Source: JAWVZH01 sp033722295
GTDB taxonomy: Bacteria > Bacteroidota > Bacteroidia > Chitinophagales > Saprospiraceae
Direction: 5' to 3'
Length of the DNA stretch: 22,355 nt
Assembly (NCBI GenBank): GCA_033722295.1
Contig: JAWVZH010000033.1
Coordinates: forward strand, 1 to 22,355
Positions within the stretch are counted from its first letter, which is position 1. Every line of letters begins with the position of its first letter. A program made the translations under genes and the position numbers. The notes beneath the pieces are model-generated. The model did no database searches. It was given only the letters and a program-made list of their open reading frames with translations, and had not been told where the DNA came from. This document shows positions 8,030 to 15,005 of this stretch, piece after piece.

Positions 8030-9130
8030 TTAATCTGTATCGCTCGGCGCATCGACGTAAGTGATCGTGATGCACATGACTGAGCTCATATCTGTCTTTG
8101 TATTTATCACCTGACGTGATATTTCCGCATATGCTTCGATAACGTCATCAGAGTCTTGTTCAACAGCAATACTCAAAGGACCATCGATTTCATCAATAGT
8201 TTGCAAAATCACATCATACTGCTCCTGGATAATTTCATTCAGAGATCTACCATCCTTCTCTGCGCCAATAAACTCCAGGAGATCATCCAACCCTTCCCCG
8301 TTAGTCCCATCATCGGTTCGACCCAGATAAAAATCTATTGTCGCACGGATCGAGACTTTCAAAAGGTCCAGAGACAATTGACTATGAGGAGCCTCTACGA
8401 GATCAGGATTAGGGAAATTCAAAGTCAGTTCACCTGACGGTATCCCCAATCTGTCCCTTTTTGAGATTTCGTAGTTCTCATTGAGATTATTCACGATAAG
8501 ACTAAGAGATGCACCTGCATTGGTACCCTGATTCTCAATGAATTGATCGCGATATTCGACCCTCCATTCGGATAGTACAAAATCCAGTTTTTCGACCATG
8601 TGCTGGACAACCTCCTCGGCATAATCTATATACTCCCCATTTGCCATCAGAAAATCTACAATTTCCGAGGGAGAGGCTCCAACCCCGTAAAGAATATAAT
8701 CCAGACTCGGAAAACCCTTGTCGTATCTTTCGATATCGTCCAGGACATAGACACCAGAACTGATATTCTCTTTTAATTCCTCCGTATTTAATGGAAAATT
8801 ATTGAATGCGCTTCTGAAAGAAACCAACTCAGCAGGACCGAACTGGTATTGAGACACGTTTTGAAAATCCAGATAAGCCGAGCTAAAAGCAGATCTAACT
8901 TGTAGAAGTCGGGTTATATCCGGATCATTTTTGAATCTTGAAAGCTCCAGCGTAAGGCTGTCCATAGATTCATCCAGTTTTTGGTAATCCGGAATGATGA
9001 CATTATCTGCCAGGTTGGTAAGTAGTACAGATTGGTCATAATTATTTACGCATTTCAGATCGTCATCATTATTACAGGATATAAGTAACGCAAGGGCAAG
9101 TATAAAACCAGCAAAATTCCAAAATCTCAT
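8030..9130 (-). CDS. Imelysin-family lipoprotein
   Basis: 366 residues. The N-terminus is a lipoprotein signal with lipobox LISC, lipidated Cys19, followed by NNDDD; that acidic run resembles the surface-export signal of Bacteroidota lipoproteins. The rest is helical and acidic, consistent with the two-bundle imelysin (peptidase M75-like) fold. The most recognisable segment is GFPSLDYILYG (139-149), at the place where canonical imelysins have the GxHxxE motif; here the His is Pro and the Glu is Asp. Family members with this divergent motif are common in Bacteroidota and are thought to bind iron or another ligand rather than act as peptidases. The recognition rests on this motif, the size and the neighbourhood (DUF4856, HTTM and a TonB receptor). 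It is 92 bases downstream of the DUF4856 gene, with a strong hairpin in between. Confidence 0.8.
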   Translation of the reverse strand: MRFWNFAGFILALALLISCNNDDDLKCVNNYDQSVLLTNLADNVIIPDYQKLDESMDSLTLELSRFKNDPDITRLLQVRSAFSSAYLDFQNVSQYQFGPAELVSFRSAFNNFPLNTEELKENISSGVYVLDDIERYDKGFPSLDYILYGVGASPSEIVDFLMANGEYIDYAEEVVQHMVEKLDFVLSEWRVEYRDQFIENQGTNAGASLSLIVNNLNENYEISKRDRLGIPSGELTLNFPNPDLVEAPHSQLSLDLLKVSIRATIDFYLGRTDDGTNGEGLDDLLEFIGAEKDGRSLNEIIQEQYDVILQTIDEIDGPLSIAVEQDSDDVIEAYAEISRQVINTKTDMSSVMCITITYVDAPSDTD

Positions 9131-9158
9131 ATTCTTTCCTATTTTCTATGATGTGGCG

Positions 9159-9186
9159 AAGGGCGTCACCTCTGTGTGACGCCCTT
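9159..9186 (-). other. Perfect 11-bp intra-operon hairpin between the DUF4856 and imelysin genes
   Basis: Arms AAGGGCGTCAC (9159-9169) and GTGACGCCCTT (9176-9186) pair perfectly around a 6-base loop. It starts 36 bases after the DUF4856 stop on the minus strand. The bases following it on that strand (CGCCACATC) are not U-rich, so it does not look like a classical intrinsic terminator. It could be a partial terminator, an mRNA 3'-stabilising hairpin that raises the first gene's expression over the rest, or a regulatory site. Confidence 0.55.
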
Positions 9187-9222
9187 TACTCACTGCTGAA
9201 TTATTCTATTGAAAAGCTAAAG

Positions 9223-10308
9223 TTAAAATTCATCTTTAATGGATTCCAGACCGTAAGCTGAGGCCAATGCGTCCTTGGCAAGATCAAGATTTTCAATACT
9301 CGTATCATACAAATTCATCGTCTCAAAATCCGCCGATCCTGCTATCAGGCTAAGGACATTTTGAATTTCCGTATTACTCATTTTCTTGTTCAAATTGAAT
9401 TGCAGACTGTACACAAAACCAATGGCTTCGGACAAGGCATGAGACCTAATTGCCATATCATCAAATTTTTCTATGCCAGCATTGATATAGTGCAATGCTG
9501 ATCCAACAGCTACCAACTCCCAATTTTCTCTGGCTTCGGTTATAGCTTCATCTCTGGTTTCCAGATCATTATTAGTGATGGCTGCTCTTCCCTTGATGAG
9601 TGCATCCATCAATTGCTCATTTGAGTTCAACAGATCATTTCTCTTATTGGAGTAGTCGCCCCAGAAAAAGAGCCCTGACAAATTAGAAGGGAAGTCCAGT
9701 GGCACACCAAAATAACCGAAGGCCTCATCCCAGTGATGTTCCATTGCCGTTCCCCTTCCGGGCTCCACTACATCATTATCTACATTCATACGATCATCCC
9801 CCATGTAAACGGACGTTGCCTGATAATAAAAACAGGCACCCATTAGTCCTTTTTCTATGACCTGGGCATGATCGAGACCATCCTCTCCTACCAGATATGC
9901 TTTGATTCCGTCCTTGCTCTCAATAACTCCAGAAACACCATCCGAACCATCAAGCACAGACTTGCTCGCTTCCGCCAACTCATCCATTAATGAACGAAAG
10001 TCCTTCTGAACCGATTCAAAAGTCTTATTCTCCAACTGCTTGTTGTAATTCTGGCTAAAGTTTGCACCAGTTTCATTCGCATACATGGCCTTCAATCTGT
10101 CTGCATTTAGAGAAACGCCCTTTGTTTGTGACGTTTTCATATAGTTCTTCATCTCCAACAGCATTGCCAAACGCTCTTGCTGGCCGGTATAACTCACATT
10201 TTCAAAATCATAGAACTGAGGAACCTCATAGCTGACATCCTCATCCTTATTACACGAGGCCAAGGAAATGACAACAGCCAGGAATAACAGTAGATTCAAT
10301 TGCTTCAT
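9223..10308 (-). CDS. DUF4856-domain lipoprotein
   Basis: 361 residues. Lipoprotein signal MKQLNLLLFLAVVISLASC with lipobox LASC and lipidated Cys19; the mature start is CNKDED, matching the K-(D/E)2 type of surface-export signal. The segments VIEKGLMGACFYYQATSVY (150-168), DRMNVDN (172-178) and GTAMEHHWDEAFGYFG (186-201) are the hallmark of DUF4856, including its HHWDEAFGYFG core with several potential metal ligands (His, Glu, Asp). The predicted structure is mostly helical, like imelysin. The molecular function is not known; members are regularly found beside imelysin, HTTM and TonB-receptor genes, which suggests a part in metal (probably iron) capture. It is the first gene of the cluster; the upstream region (10309-10692) should hold the promoter, but I saw no exact TAnnTTTG near the start and no convincing Fur box. 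Confidence 0.85.
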   Translation of the reverse strand: MKQLNLLLFLAVVISLASCNKDEDVSYEVPQFYDFENVSYTGQQERLAMLLEMKNYMKTSQTKGVSLNADRLKAMYANETGANFSQNYNKQLENKTFESVQKDFRSLMDELAEASKSVLDGSDGVSGVIESKDGIKAYLVGEDGLDHAQVIEKGLMGACFYYQATSVYMGDDRMNVDNDVVEPGRGTAMEHHWDEAFGYFGVPLDFPSNLSGLFFWGDYSNKRNDLLNSNEQLMDALIKGRAAITNNDLETRDEAITEARENWELVAVGSALHYINAGIEKFDDMAIRSHALSEAIGFVYSLQFNLNKKMSNTEIQNVLSLIAGSADFETMNLYDTSIENLDLAKDALASAYGLESIKDEF

Positions 10309-10692
10309 TACAGGTAAATATTTTTGATGATACTACTTGTTCTTATCGTCTGCTAAGTAACTACAGAGACGCACTTTTCACAATACCCTTATTTTGGTGT
10401 TTTGATAAAAAGGGTGATACCCAATGATAGGTATGTGCAAGAAAAGAGGTAGTCGATGGGGATGGGCTGGTGTTCAAAGTGTTAAGATGACCCCGGGGGT
10501 CGCTTTAACGTTTTCTTAACAAATTATAGCTCCCCATATTACAAAACGATCAACTACACGCCGCGTAAGAAGCTGATATTCAGGAAATTGGTTCAGCACA
10601 TGTCTTTTCCTCCAAATGTGATCAAATTTAACCCCGGGGGTCACTTTAACAGTCTTCAGTGATCAGTAGCAGTCATCTAACCCATGGAGAGA
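10309..10692. other. 384-bp gene-free region upstream of the DUF4856 cluster
   Basis: No credible coding frame. It lies between the start of the DUF4856 gene and the 3' end of the exonuclease III gene, both minus strand. The half nearer DUF4856 (10309-10479) should carry that cluster's promoter; the best partial -7 match on the minus strand is TATCATTG in the 10410-10430 area (7 of 8), which is weak. The other half is occupied by the dyad-bounded segment at 10480-10651. No tRNA-like or riboswitch-like fold was recognised. Confidence 0.6.
10480..10651. repeat. 172-bp segment bounded by GC-rich near-palindromic repeats (MITE-like or paired operators)
   Basis: The left copy (10480-10509) is TGTTAAGATGACCCC continuing GGGGGTCGCTTTAAC: GTTAA and GACCCC arms mirror GGGGTC and TTAAC around the single base 10495. 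The right copy (10632-10651) is CCCCGGGGGTCACTTTAACA. As direct repeats they share CCCCGGGGGTCRCTTTAAC with one mismatch in 19 bases, offset by 141. As inverted ends, both read inward TGTTAARRTGACCCCSGGGG, so the segment begins TG and ends CA like many transposable elements. No matching target-site duplication is visible at the edges (CAAAG on the left, GTCTT on the right), and there is no internal gene. The alternative is two binding sites for one dimeric regulator. Confidence 0.5.
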
Positions 10693-11457
10693 CTAGTTCT
10701 CCAACTGCAGACCAATGGGGCAATGGTCAGAACCCATGACATCATTGTGAATAGAAGTAGACCCGACCCGGTCCTTAATGGTATTGGAAACCAAAAAATA
10801 GTCGATGCGCCAGCCAATGTTCTTTTCCCTAGCACCAAATCTCATACTCCAAAAGGTATACTTGACTTTATCCGGATGTTGCTCACGCCAACTATCGAAG
10901 AACCCTGCCTCGAGCAAACCGTCCATTCCATCAATCTCTATCTGAGTATATCCCGAGGTCTTGTTATAATTCTGCTTGGGCCTTGCCAGATCTATAGCCT
11001 CATGAGCCACGTTAAAATCACCAGCTACGATCACTGGCTTAATCTTGTCCTGCTCCCGGAGATATTCGGCAAAGGCTTTGTCCCATTCAGCCCTGTAGTC
11101 CAGCCTTTTGAGTCCAGCGCCGCTATTCGGAACATAAACATTCACCAACTGGAAGGTCTCAAATTCCGTTTTCAGCACCCTCCCCTCTCCATCATGCTTG
11201 TCTTCACCTATACCCTCTGATACCGAGACAGGTTCCTCCTTGCATATTGTACAGACACCAGAATATCCCTTCTTCTCTGCCGACGTCGTATAAATATGCG
11301 CATTATCAACCCCCTCAAGCGCTTCCTTTACCTGGTCATCCTGGGCCTTCGTTTCCTGAATACAGAATACATCTGCATCCATTTCTTCGTATTTCTTCAC
11401 AAAATCCTTGCGTACACTGGCTCTGATGCCATTCACATTCCACGATATCAATTTCAT
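10693..11457 (-). CDS. xth: Exodeoxyribonuclease III (AP endonuclease, ExoIII/Xth type)
   Basis: 254 residues from the ATG at 11455-11457, giving the textbook start MKLISWNVNGIRA. A TTG five codons upstream is in frame but would put extra residues before this conserved start. The exonuclease-endonuclease-phosphatase fold is complete: WNVNGIR with Asn7, IQETK with metal-binding Glu35, NVYVPNSG with Tyr108, VAGDFNVAH with Asp147 and Asn149, WRIDYFLVS with Asp219, and GSDHCPI with the Asp244-His245 catalytic pair. It cleaves DNA 5' to abasic sites and degrades the 3' end of duplex DNA in base-excision repair, in the cytoplasm, with Mg2+. Length matches the family. It is apparently a single-gene unit: 135 bases of divergent spacer precede it and a gene-free region follows. 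Confidence 0.95.
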   Translation of the reverse strand: MKLISWNVNGIRASVRKDFVKKYEEMDADVFCIQETKAQDDQVKEALEGVDNAHIYTTSAEKKGYSGVCTICKEEPVSVSEGIGEDKHDGEGRVLKTEFETFQLVNVYVPNSGAGLKRLDYRAEWDKAFAEYLREQDKIKPVIVAGDFNVAHEAIDLARPKQNYNKTSGYTQIEIDGMDGLLEAGFFDSWREQHPDKVKYTFWSMRFGAREKNIGWRIDYFLVSNTIKDRVGSTSIHNDVMGSDHCPIGLQLEN

Positions 11458-11495
11458 AATCGTTCTTTTCAATATTTAAATAATAAACGGGCCTC

Positions 11496-11503
11496 CAATT
11501 ATA
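11496..11503 (-). promoter_or_regulatory. Weak candidate -7 element for exonuclease III
   Basis: On the minus strand this reads TATAATTG, 7 of 8 bases of TAnnTTTG, 38 bases upstream of the exonuclease ATG. A TTG lies 16 bases further upstream (11520-11522), a short spacer for this promoter type. It sits in the 135-bp divergent gap 11458-11592, which must also serve the rightward gene at 11593; no good rightward element was found there. Confidence 0.25.
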
Positions 11504-11592
11504 CCATGAAGGACGTAATCAATTCAGTTTTAGCGCATCTTTATTGCGTCCCAATCGTTTTCTTCCTAAATTGTTTATCAAAACATACACTT

Positions 11593-12081
11593 ATGAAATA
11601 CTTTATCCTTGTTCCCGCACTTTTATGTGTCCTGACCCTTAATTCCCAGAAATCGAATTACCATATTATTAAAACCATACCGTTTGCCACCGGTAATGGA
11701 TGGATCAACAGCTCCTATGAAACAAATCTCTCGAACAATGGAGCGCTCATGCTATTTGCCGACATTGTCCTTATCAATGTTGACTTGATATCTCCCGGTT
11801 TTGTATTCGGCAGTGGTTACCGACATTATATCGGTGGTCGGGAAAATCCCGATCCTAATGGTCTTTTCGTACAACCCGAAGCCCGGTATATGATCGGAAA
11901 TAATCAGAATGACGGGAGTTTCGGCCTGGTAGGTTTCGAATTGGGTTATCAAAAGATCTGGGCAACAGGTCTGGGTATTGATCTCGGCATCGGTCCTGCA
12001 TATTACACTCAAAAGATCTTCAGCGATCAGTCCATAGCGCCAATAGCAACAGCGGCCCTGGCATATAAATTTTCGGAATAG
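11593..12081 (+). CDS. Small secreted/outer-membrane beta-barrel-type protein (paralogue 1)
   Basis: 162 residues from the ATG at 11593. The same frame stays open back to 11296, but that part overlaps the exonuclease gene and has no signal sequence, whereas MKYFILVPALLCVLTLNSQ is a good signal peptide. The mature part has alternating strands with aromatic and glycine residues, as in an 8-strand-type outer-membrane barrel: IIKTIPFATGNGWINSSYE (25-43), GSGYRHY (73-79), GLFVQPEARY (90-99), GLVGFELGYQKIW (111-123) and LGIDLGIGPAYY (127-138). I do not recognise a named family. The next gene is a clear paralogue sharing IKTxPFATxxGxIN and GLVGFxLGYQxIW, so the pair arose by tandem duplication and is probably co-transcribed (47-base gap). 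Function unknown. Confidence 0.75.
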   Translation: MKYFILVPALLCVLTLNSQKSNYHIIKTIPFATGNGWINSSYETNLSNNGALMLFADIVLINVDLISPGFVFGSGYRHYIGGRENPDPNGLFVQPEARYMIGNNQNDGSFGLVGFELGYQKIWATGLGIDLGIGPAYYTQKIFSDQSIAPIATAALAYKFSE

Positions 12082-12128
12082 ATACGTTAAGTAGTCAGTT
12101 ATATTTTAGCCAATTCAAAAACGACGTT

Positions 12129-12680
12129 ATGAAACTAAGAACATTTGCCCTTTCGGCACTAGGCCTGTTATTCATGATCAACCCCTCCTGGTCCCAGGAA
12201 CAGGAAGAAAATGAGGCGTTCAAACACCTCATCAAGACCAATCCATTCGCAACATCTGTAGGACTGATCAATACAACCTACGAAATGCGTGCTTCAGAGA
12301 AGTCCTCCTTGCTGTTCAGACTGGACTTCATGTTGGGCGATTTTTTTGATCTGACAAACGGCATAGGTGGAGGGATTGGTTATCGTTACTACTTTACTTT
12401 TAAGAAAAGGATGGTTCCGGAAGGATTTTACATACAACCGCTGGTCTATGGCTTCTTAAGTCTTGAAGAGGCTGAGGACGACTTCTATGAATATGAGGCT
12501 GAGGACTTCGGACTTGTAGGTTTTCAACTGGGATATCAATGGATATGGAACTCCGGGTTTTCAGTTGATCTCGGGATCGGTCCTGGTTACAGGTTTCCTG
12601 AAGACGAGTATTCAGACTTTTCAACTATAAATCCTGTTTTCAGTGCCATGATAGGTTATGCGTGGAACAGTGAGAAATAA
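12129..12680 (+). CDS. Small secreted/outer-membrane beta-barrel-type protein (paralogue 2)
   Basis: 183 residues, with signal peptide MKLRTFALSALGLLFMINPS and cleavage near WSQ (residue 23). It matches paralogue 1 through the whole mature region: LIKTNPFATSVGLINTTYE (34-52), GIGYRYYF (82-89), GFYIQPLVYG (99-108), GLVGFQLGYQWIW (128-140) and FSVDLGIGPGY (144-154). It differs by an acidic insertion (residues 112-126, rich in Glu, Asp and Tyr) and a second acidic stretch (158-163), which in a barrel would fall in a loop and could bind cations. The repeated G-x-G-Y and aromatic pattern supports an outer-membrane barrel; the exact family is not recognised. It is downstream of paralogue 1, convergent with the sugar dehydrogenase gene, and followed by hairpins that may end transcription. 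Confidence 0.78.
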   Translation: MKLRTFALSALGLLFMINPSWSQEQEENEAFKHLIKTNPFATSVGLINTTYEMRASEKSSLLFRLDFMLGDFFDLTNGIGGGIGYRYYFTFKKRMVPEGFYIQPLVYGFLSLEEAEDDFYEYEAEDFGLVGFQLGYQWIWNSGFSVDLGIGPGYRFPEDEYSDFSTINPVFSAMIGYAWNSEK

Positions 12681-12684
12681 AAAT

Positions 12685-12782
12685 TCCTGTCTGACCTCAC
12701 TTAACTACACAATTGCAACGTTCGTTGTTGGCCAGACAGGATTTGAATATCCTAATCGTGCATTATCAATGCATGGATTGGG
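12685..12782. terminator. Two successive hairpins between convergent genes, possible bidirectional terminator
   Basis: In the 127-bp gap after paralogue 2, TCCTGTCTG (12685-12693) pairs with CAGACAGGA (12733-12741), enclosing a smaller stem CAAC/GTTG (12716-12727). A second hairpin follows at 12751-12782: CCTAATC plus GTGCAT pairs with ATGCAT, one bulged G and GATTGGG (two G-T wobbles), around the loop TATCA. Neither has a clear U tract on either strand, so termination is inferred from position and structure only. Confidence 0.4.
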
Positions 12783-12807
12783 ATGTATAAAACAAAATCT
12801 GGAATGG

Positions 12808-14901
12808 TTATTTTACATCTTCACTTAATAGAACTTTCAGGATTTTATAGTTATTATTCTTTGTGAAAACTTTAATAAAATATACGCTCTCGGGATAGCC
12901 TCTCAAATCCAGTTTTTGATCATGAAACTCACTTATTTCTTTAATTAATTGGCCAGTTCCTGAATAAATTTGAATTTCACTGATTTCAACTTCATATTTA
13001 CCATACTCGAGTGTGATCCAACCGCTTGATGGATTGGGATATACAGAGACGGGCAGATCTTTTTCATTTTTGACCGCGGTGCCTATTACAGAAAACGCTT
13101 CGCTAACCGGGCCCTCGCAATCGAGTCCATTGATTCCCTGCACCTTATAATCACCCTCTTCCAAAATAACAATGTATGGGAGATCTGTCTCTGCAAGCAG
13201 TGTATCATTGAGATACCACCTGTACTTATCCGCCGTAATATTGGTTGACAGGGTATCACTCATTTGACTGATGGCTGGCATCTCAGGTGTTTCATTGAAT
13301 ACTATTTCTACTTCTTCCGAGGATCCCAAGGGACAGTCACCTTTAAATGACACAGAGTAAACGCCCCCTTCAGTGATTTTCAGGACCGGTTCTGTAGTTT
13401 CGGCAATGACAGCATCAAAATTTGACCATTCGTAGGTATATCCTGGCGGAGCCTCACATGCATTTATCCGGACCGTATCTCCTTCACAAAAGGATTCTGA
13501 GAAAACAGTATCCAGCAAGCAACTCATCTGCAGATCGGATGGCGCAATACGTATCGTATCTGAAAGACTACATGATGATGAGGTCACTTCGACTGTATAG
13601 ATACCAGGTGCCAACCCAGAGATCTTGTTTGAAGTATCACCCGTCGACCAAAGAATAGAGACATCCACCGTTGTATCCGACAGGATAACTTCAGCAGTGC
13701 CATCCATCATATCGGGACAAGATTCGTTAGCCAAATCAATAGAGAGATCGATATCACACGGAACTACCAGCTTGTAGATCCTGCCCTCTCTAATGGCCGC
13801 GACATATAGTTCACCGTCATCGTCTTCTCCGAATCCAACAAATTCATTACTTGCAAAATCTCCGATAGCGATATTGGTGGTATCTGATCCTCTCAATGCC
13901 CAAAATTTGCCACTGCAAAAATCAGCATAGATATACCAACCAAACATTTCTGGGAACTGTGCTCCACGATAGACGTATCCACCTGTAACGCTACACCCGT
14001 TCCTTACCCTGTTGTTGGCATACTCCCAAATCGGAAACTGATAGTTCTCCCGGGGCTCACAGCCCTGAGTATTGAATTGGTGATTACCCTCATAACAACG
14101 CCAGCCATAATTTTCTCCACCATTACTGGAGGCAGGTTGAAAGTCGATCTCCTCCCAGCTTCCTTGCCCCACATCACCGATCCACAGATCGCCTGTCATC
14201 CGGTCAAAACTCATACGCCATGGATTTCGCAATCCGAGGCACCATATCTCATCTTCCACCCCTGCGTTGCCCACAAATGGATTAGTAGGAGGCACCTTAT
14301 AGGTCAGCGTATCATTCACATCAATACGCAAAAGCTTTCCCAATAGTGTTGTACCCGTCTGACCATTATTCATAGGGTCATTAGCACTTCCCCCGTCACC
14401 AGAAGAAATGTAGAGATATCCATCCGGACCAAAGGCGAGATCTCCTCCGTTATGATTGGAAAATGGCTGGAAGTATTGAAGTAACTTCTGCTCCGAATTC
14501 GGATCCCCCCTGAATGGCTGACCTGGCAAAGTTCTGAATCGTGATATGACCGTGATATCATTGCTGTTGGTATAGTTGACATAGAATTCACCATTGCTCT
14601 CAAAATCCGGATGAAATGCCAGACCAAGAAGGCCCTTTTCACTCCTTGAGGCATCTACACGATCAGTAATGTCGAGAAAAGGGTCCGGCATCTTCTGCCC
14701 ATTTGCATCAGCCATCATGATCCGGCCGTTCTTTTCCACAATGAAAAGTCGGTCGCTACCATTATGAACTATGTCCAATGGCAAATCAAAACCTTCAGAG
14801 AATGGCTCAAGGTTAAAATCAAACTGGCCAGATACATTAAAACTTAATGATATAAGTAATAAATTTACTATCAGGTATTTATACATATTTAATTCATTCA
14901 T
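12808..14901 (-). CDS. Secreted PQQ-type sugar dehydrogenase (GSDH/HHIP-like propeller) with T9SS type A sorting domain
   Basis: 697 residues. Signal peptide ~1-25 (an alternative start at Met6 gives nearly the same signal). Residues ~30-380 are a glucose/sorbosone dehydrogenase-type propeller: GLLGLAFHPDF (90-100), NHNGGDLAFGPDGYLYISSG (149-168) with His150 at the place of the catalytic base in soluble PQQ glucose dehydrogenase, GLRNPWRMSFD (223-233), GDVGQGSWEEID (242-253) and NYGWRCYEG (264-272). Then come a SprB-like repeat (~382-455, with ILWSTGDTS and LAPGIYTVEV) and Ig-like/PKD-like modules to ~600. The end (618-697) starts VYPNPSSG and is a type A T9SS sorting domain, so the enzyme is exported and probably anchored on the surface. 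It should oxidise a sugar aldehyde or alcohol if PQQ is supplied; substrate unknown. No PQQ synthesis genes are in the window. It follows the LRR protein gene by 104 bases. Confidence 0.87.
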   Translation of the reverse strand: MNELNMYKYLIVNLLLISLSFNVSGQFDFNLEPFSEGFDLPLDIVHNGSDRLFIVEKNGRIMMADANGQKMPDPFLDITDRVDASRSEKGLLGLAFHPDFESNGEFYVNYTNSNDITVISRFRTLPGQPFRGDPNSEQKLLQYFQPFSNHNGGDLAFGPDGYLYISSGDGGSANDPMNNGQTGTTLLGKLLRIDVNDTLTYKVPPTNPFVGNAGVEDEIWCLGLRNPWRMSFDRMTGDLWIGDVGQGSWEEIDFQPASSNGGENYGWRCYEGNHQFNTQGCEPRENYQFPIWEYANNRVRNGCSVTGGYVYRGAQFPEMFGWYIYADFCSGKFWALRGSDTTNIAIGDFASNEFVGFGEDDDGELYVAAIREGRIYKLVVPCDIDLSIDLANESCPDMMDGTAEVILSDTTVDVSILWSTGDTSNKISGLAPGIYTVEVTSSSCSLSDTIRIAPSDLQMSCLLDTVFSESFCEGDTVRINACEAPPGYTYEWSNFDAVIAETTEPVLKITEGGVYSVSFKGDCPLGSSEEVEIVFNETPEMPAISQMSDTLSTNITADKYRWYLNDTLLAETDLPYIVILEEGDYKVQGINGLDCEGPVSEAFSVIGTAVKNEKDLPVSVYPNPSSGWITLEYGKYEVEISEIQIYSGTGQLIKEISEFHDQKLDLRGYPESVYFIKVFTKNNNYKILKVLLSEDVK

Positions 14902-15005
14902 ATATTAAGGTAGCCTGGACCCTGTTCTTCTTCACCTGCATGGTCGATCCAATTCAGAATCCAACAAACAGAACCCGACTTATTTACAATCAGAATGACG
15001 AATTG

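Noticed and set aside
8300..8315. GGTTCGACCC resembling a tRNA T-arm
   Set aside because: It lies inside the imelysin coding frame on the opposite strand; no acceptor or anticodon stem could be paired around it.
10309..10480. Fur-type iron box upstream of the DUF4856 gene
   Set aside because: Only a fragmentary AATGAT-like match is present (around 10422); no 19-bp dyad of the usual type is visible, so iron regulation is not supported by the sequence.
10684..11220. 178-codon plus-strand open frame
   Set aside because: It lies wholly antisense within the exonuclease III gene, whose catalytic motifs are all intact; the frame has no recognisable protein features.
11470..11472. TTG start for exonuclease III
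   Set aside because: The ATG five codons downstream produces the conserved family start MKLISWNVNG and is preceded by a purine-rich AAAAGA.
11296..11592. N-terminal extension of paralogue 1
   Set aside because: The in-frame upstream part overlaps exonuclease III antisense and lacks a signal peptide; the ATG at 11593 gives a good signal sequence and matches the paralogue's layout.
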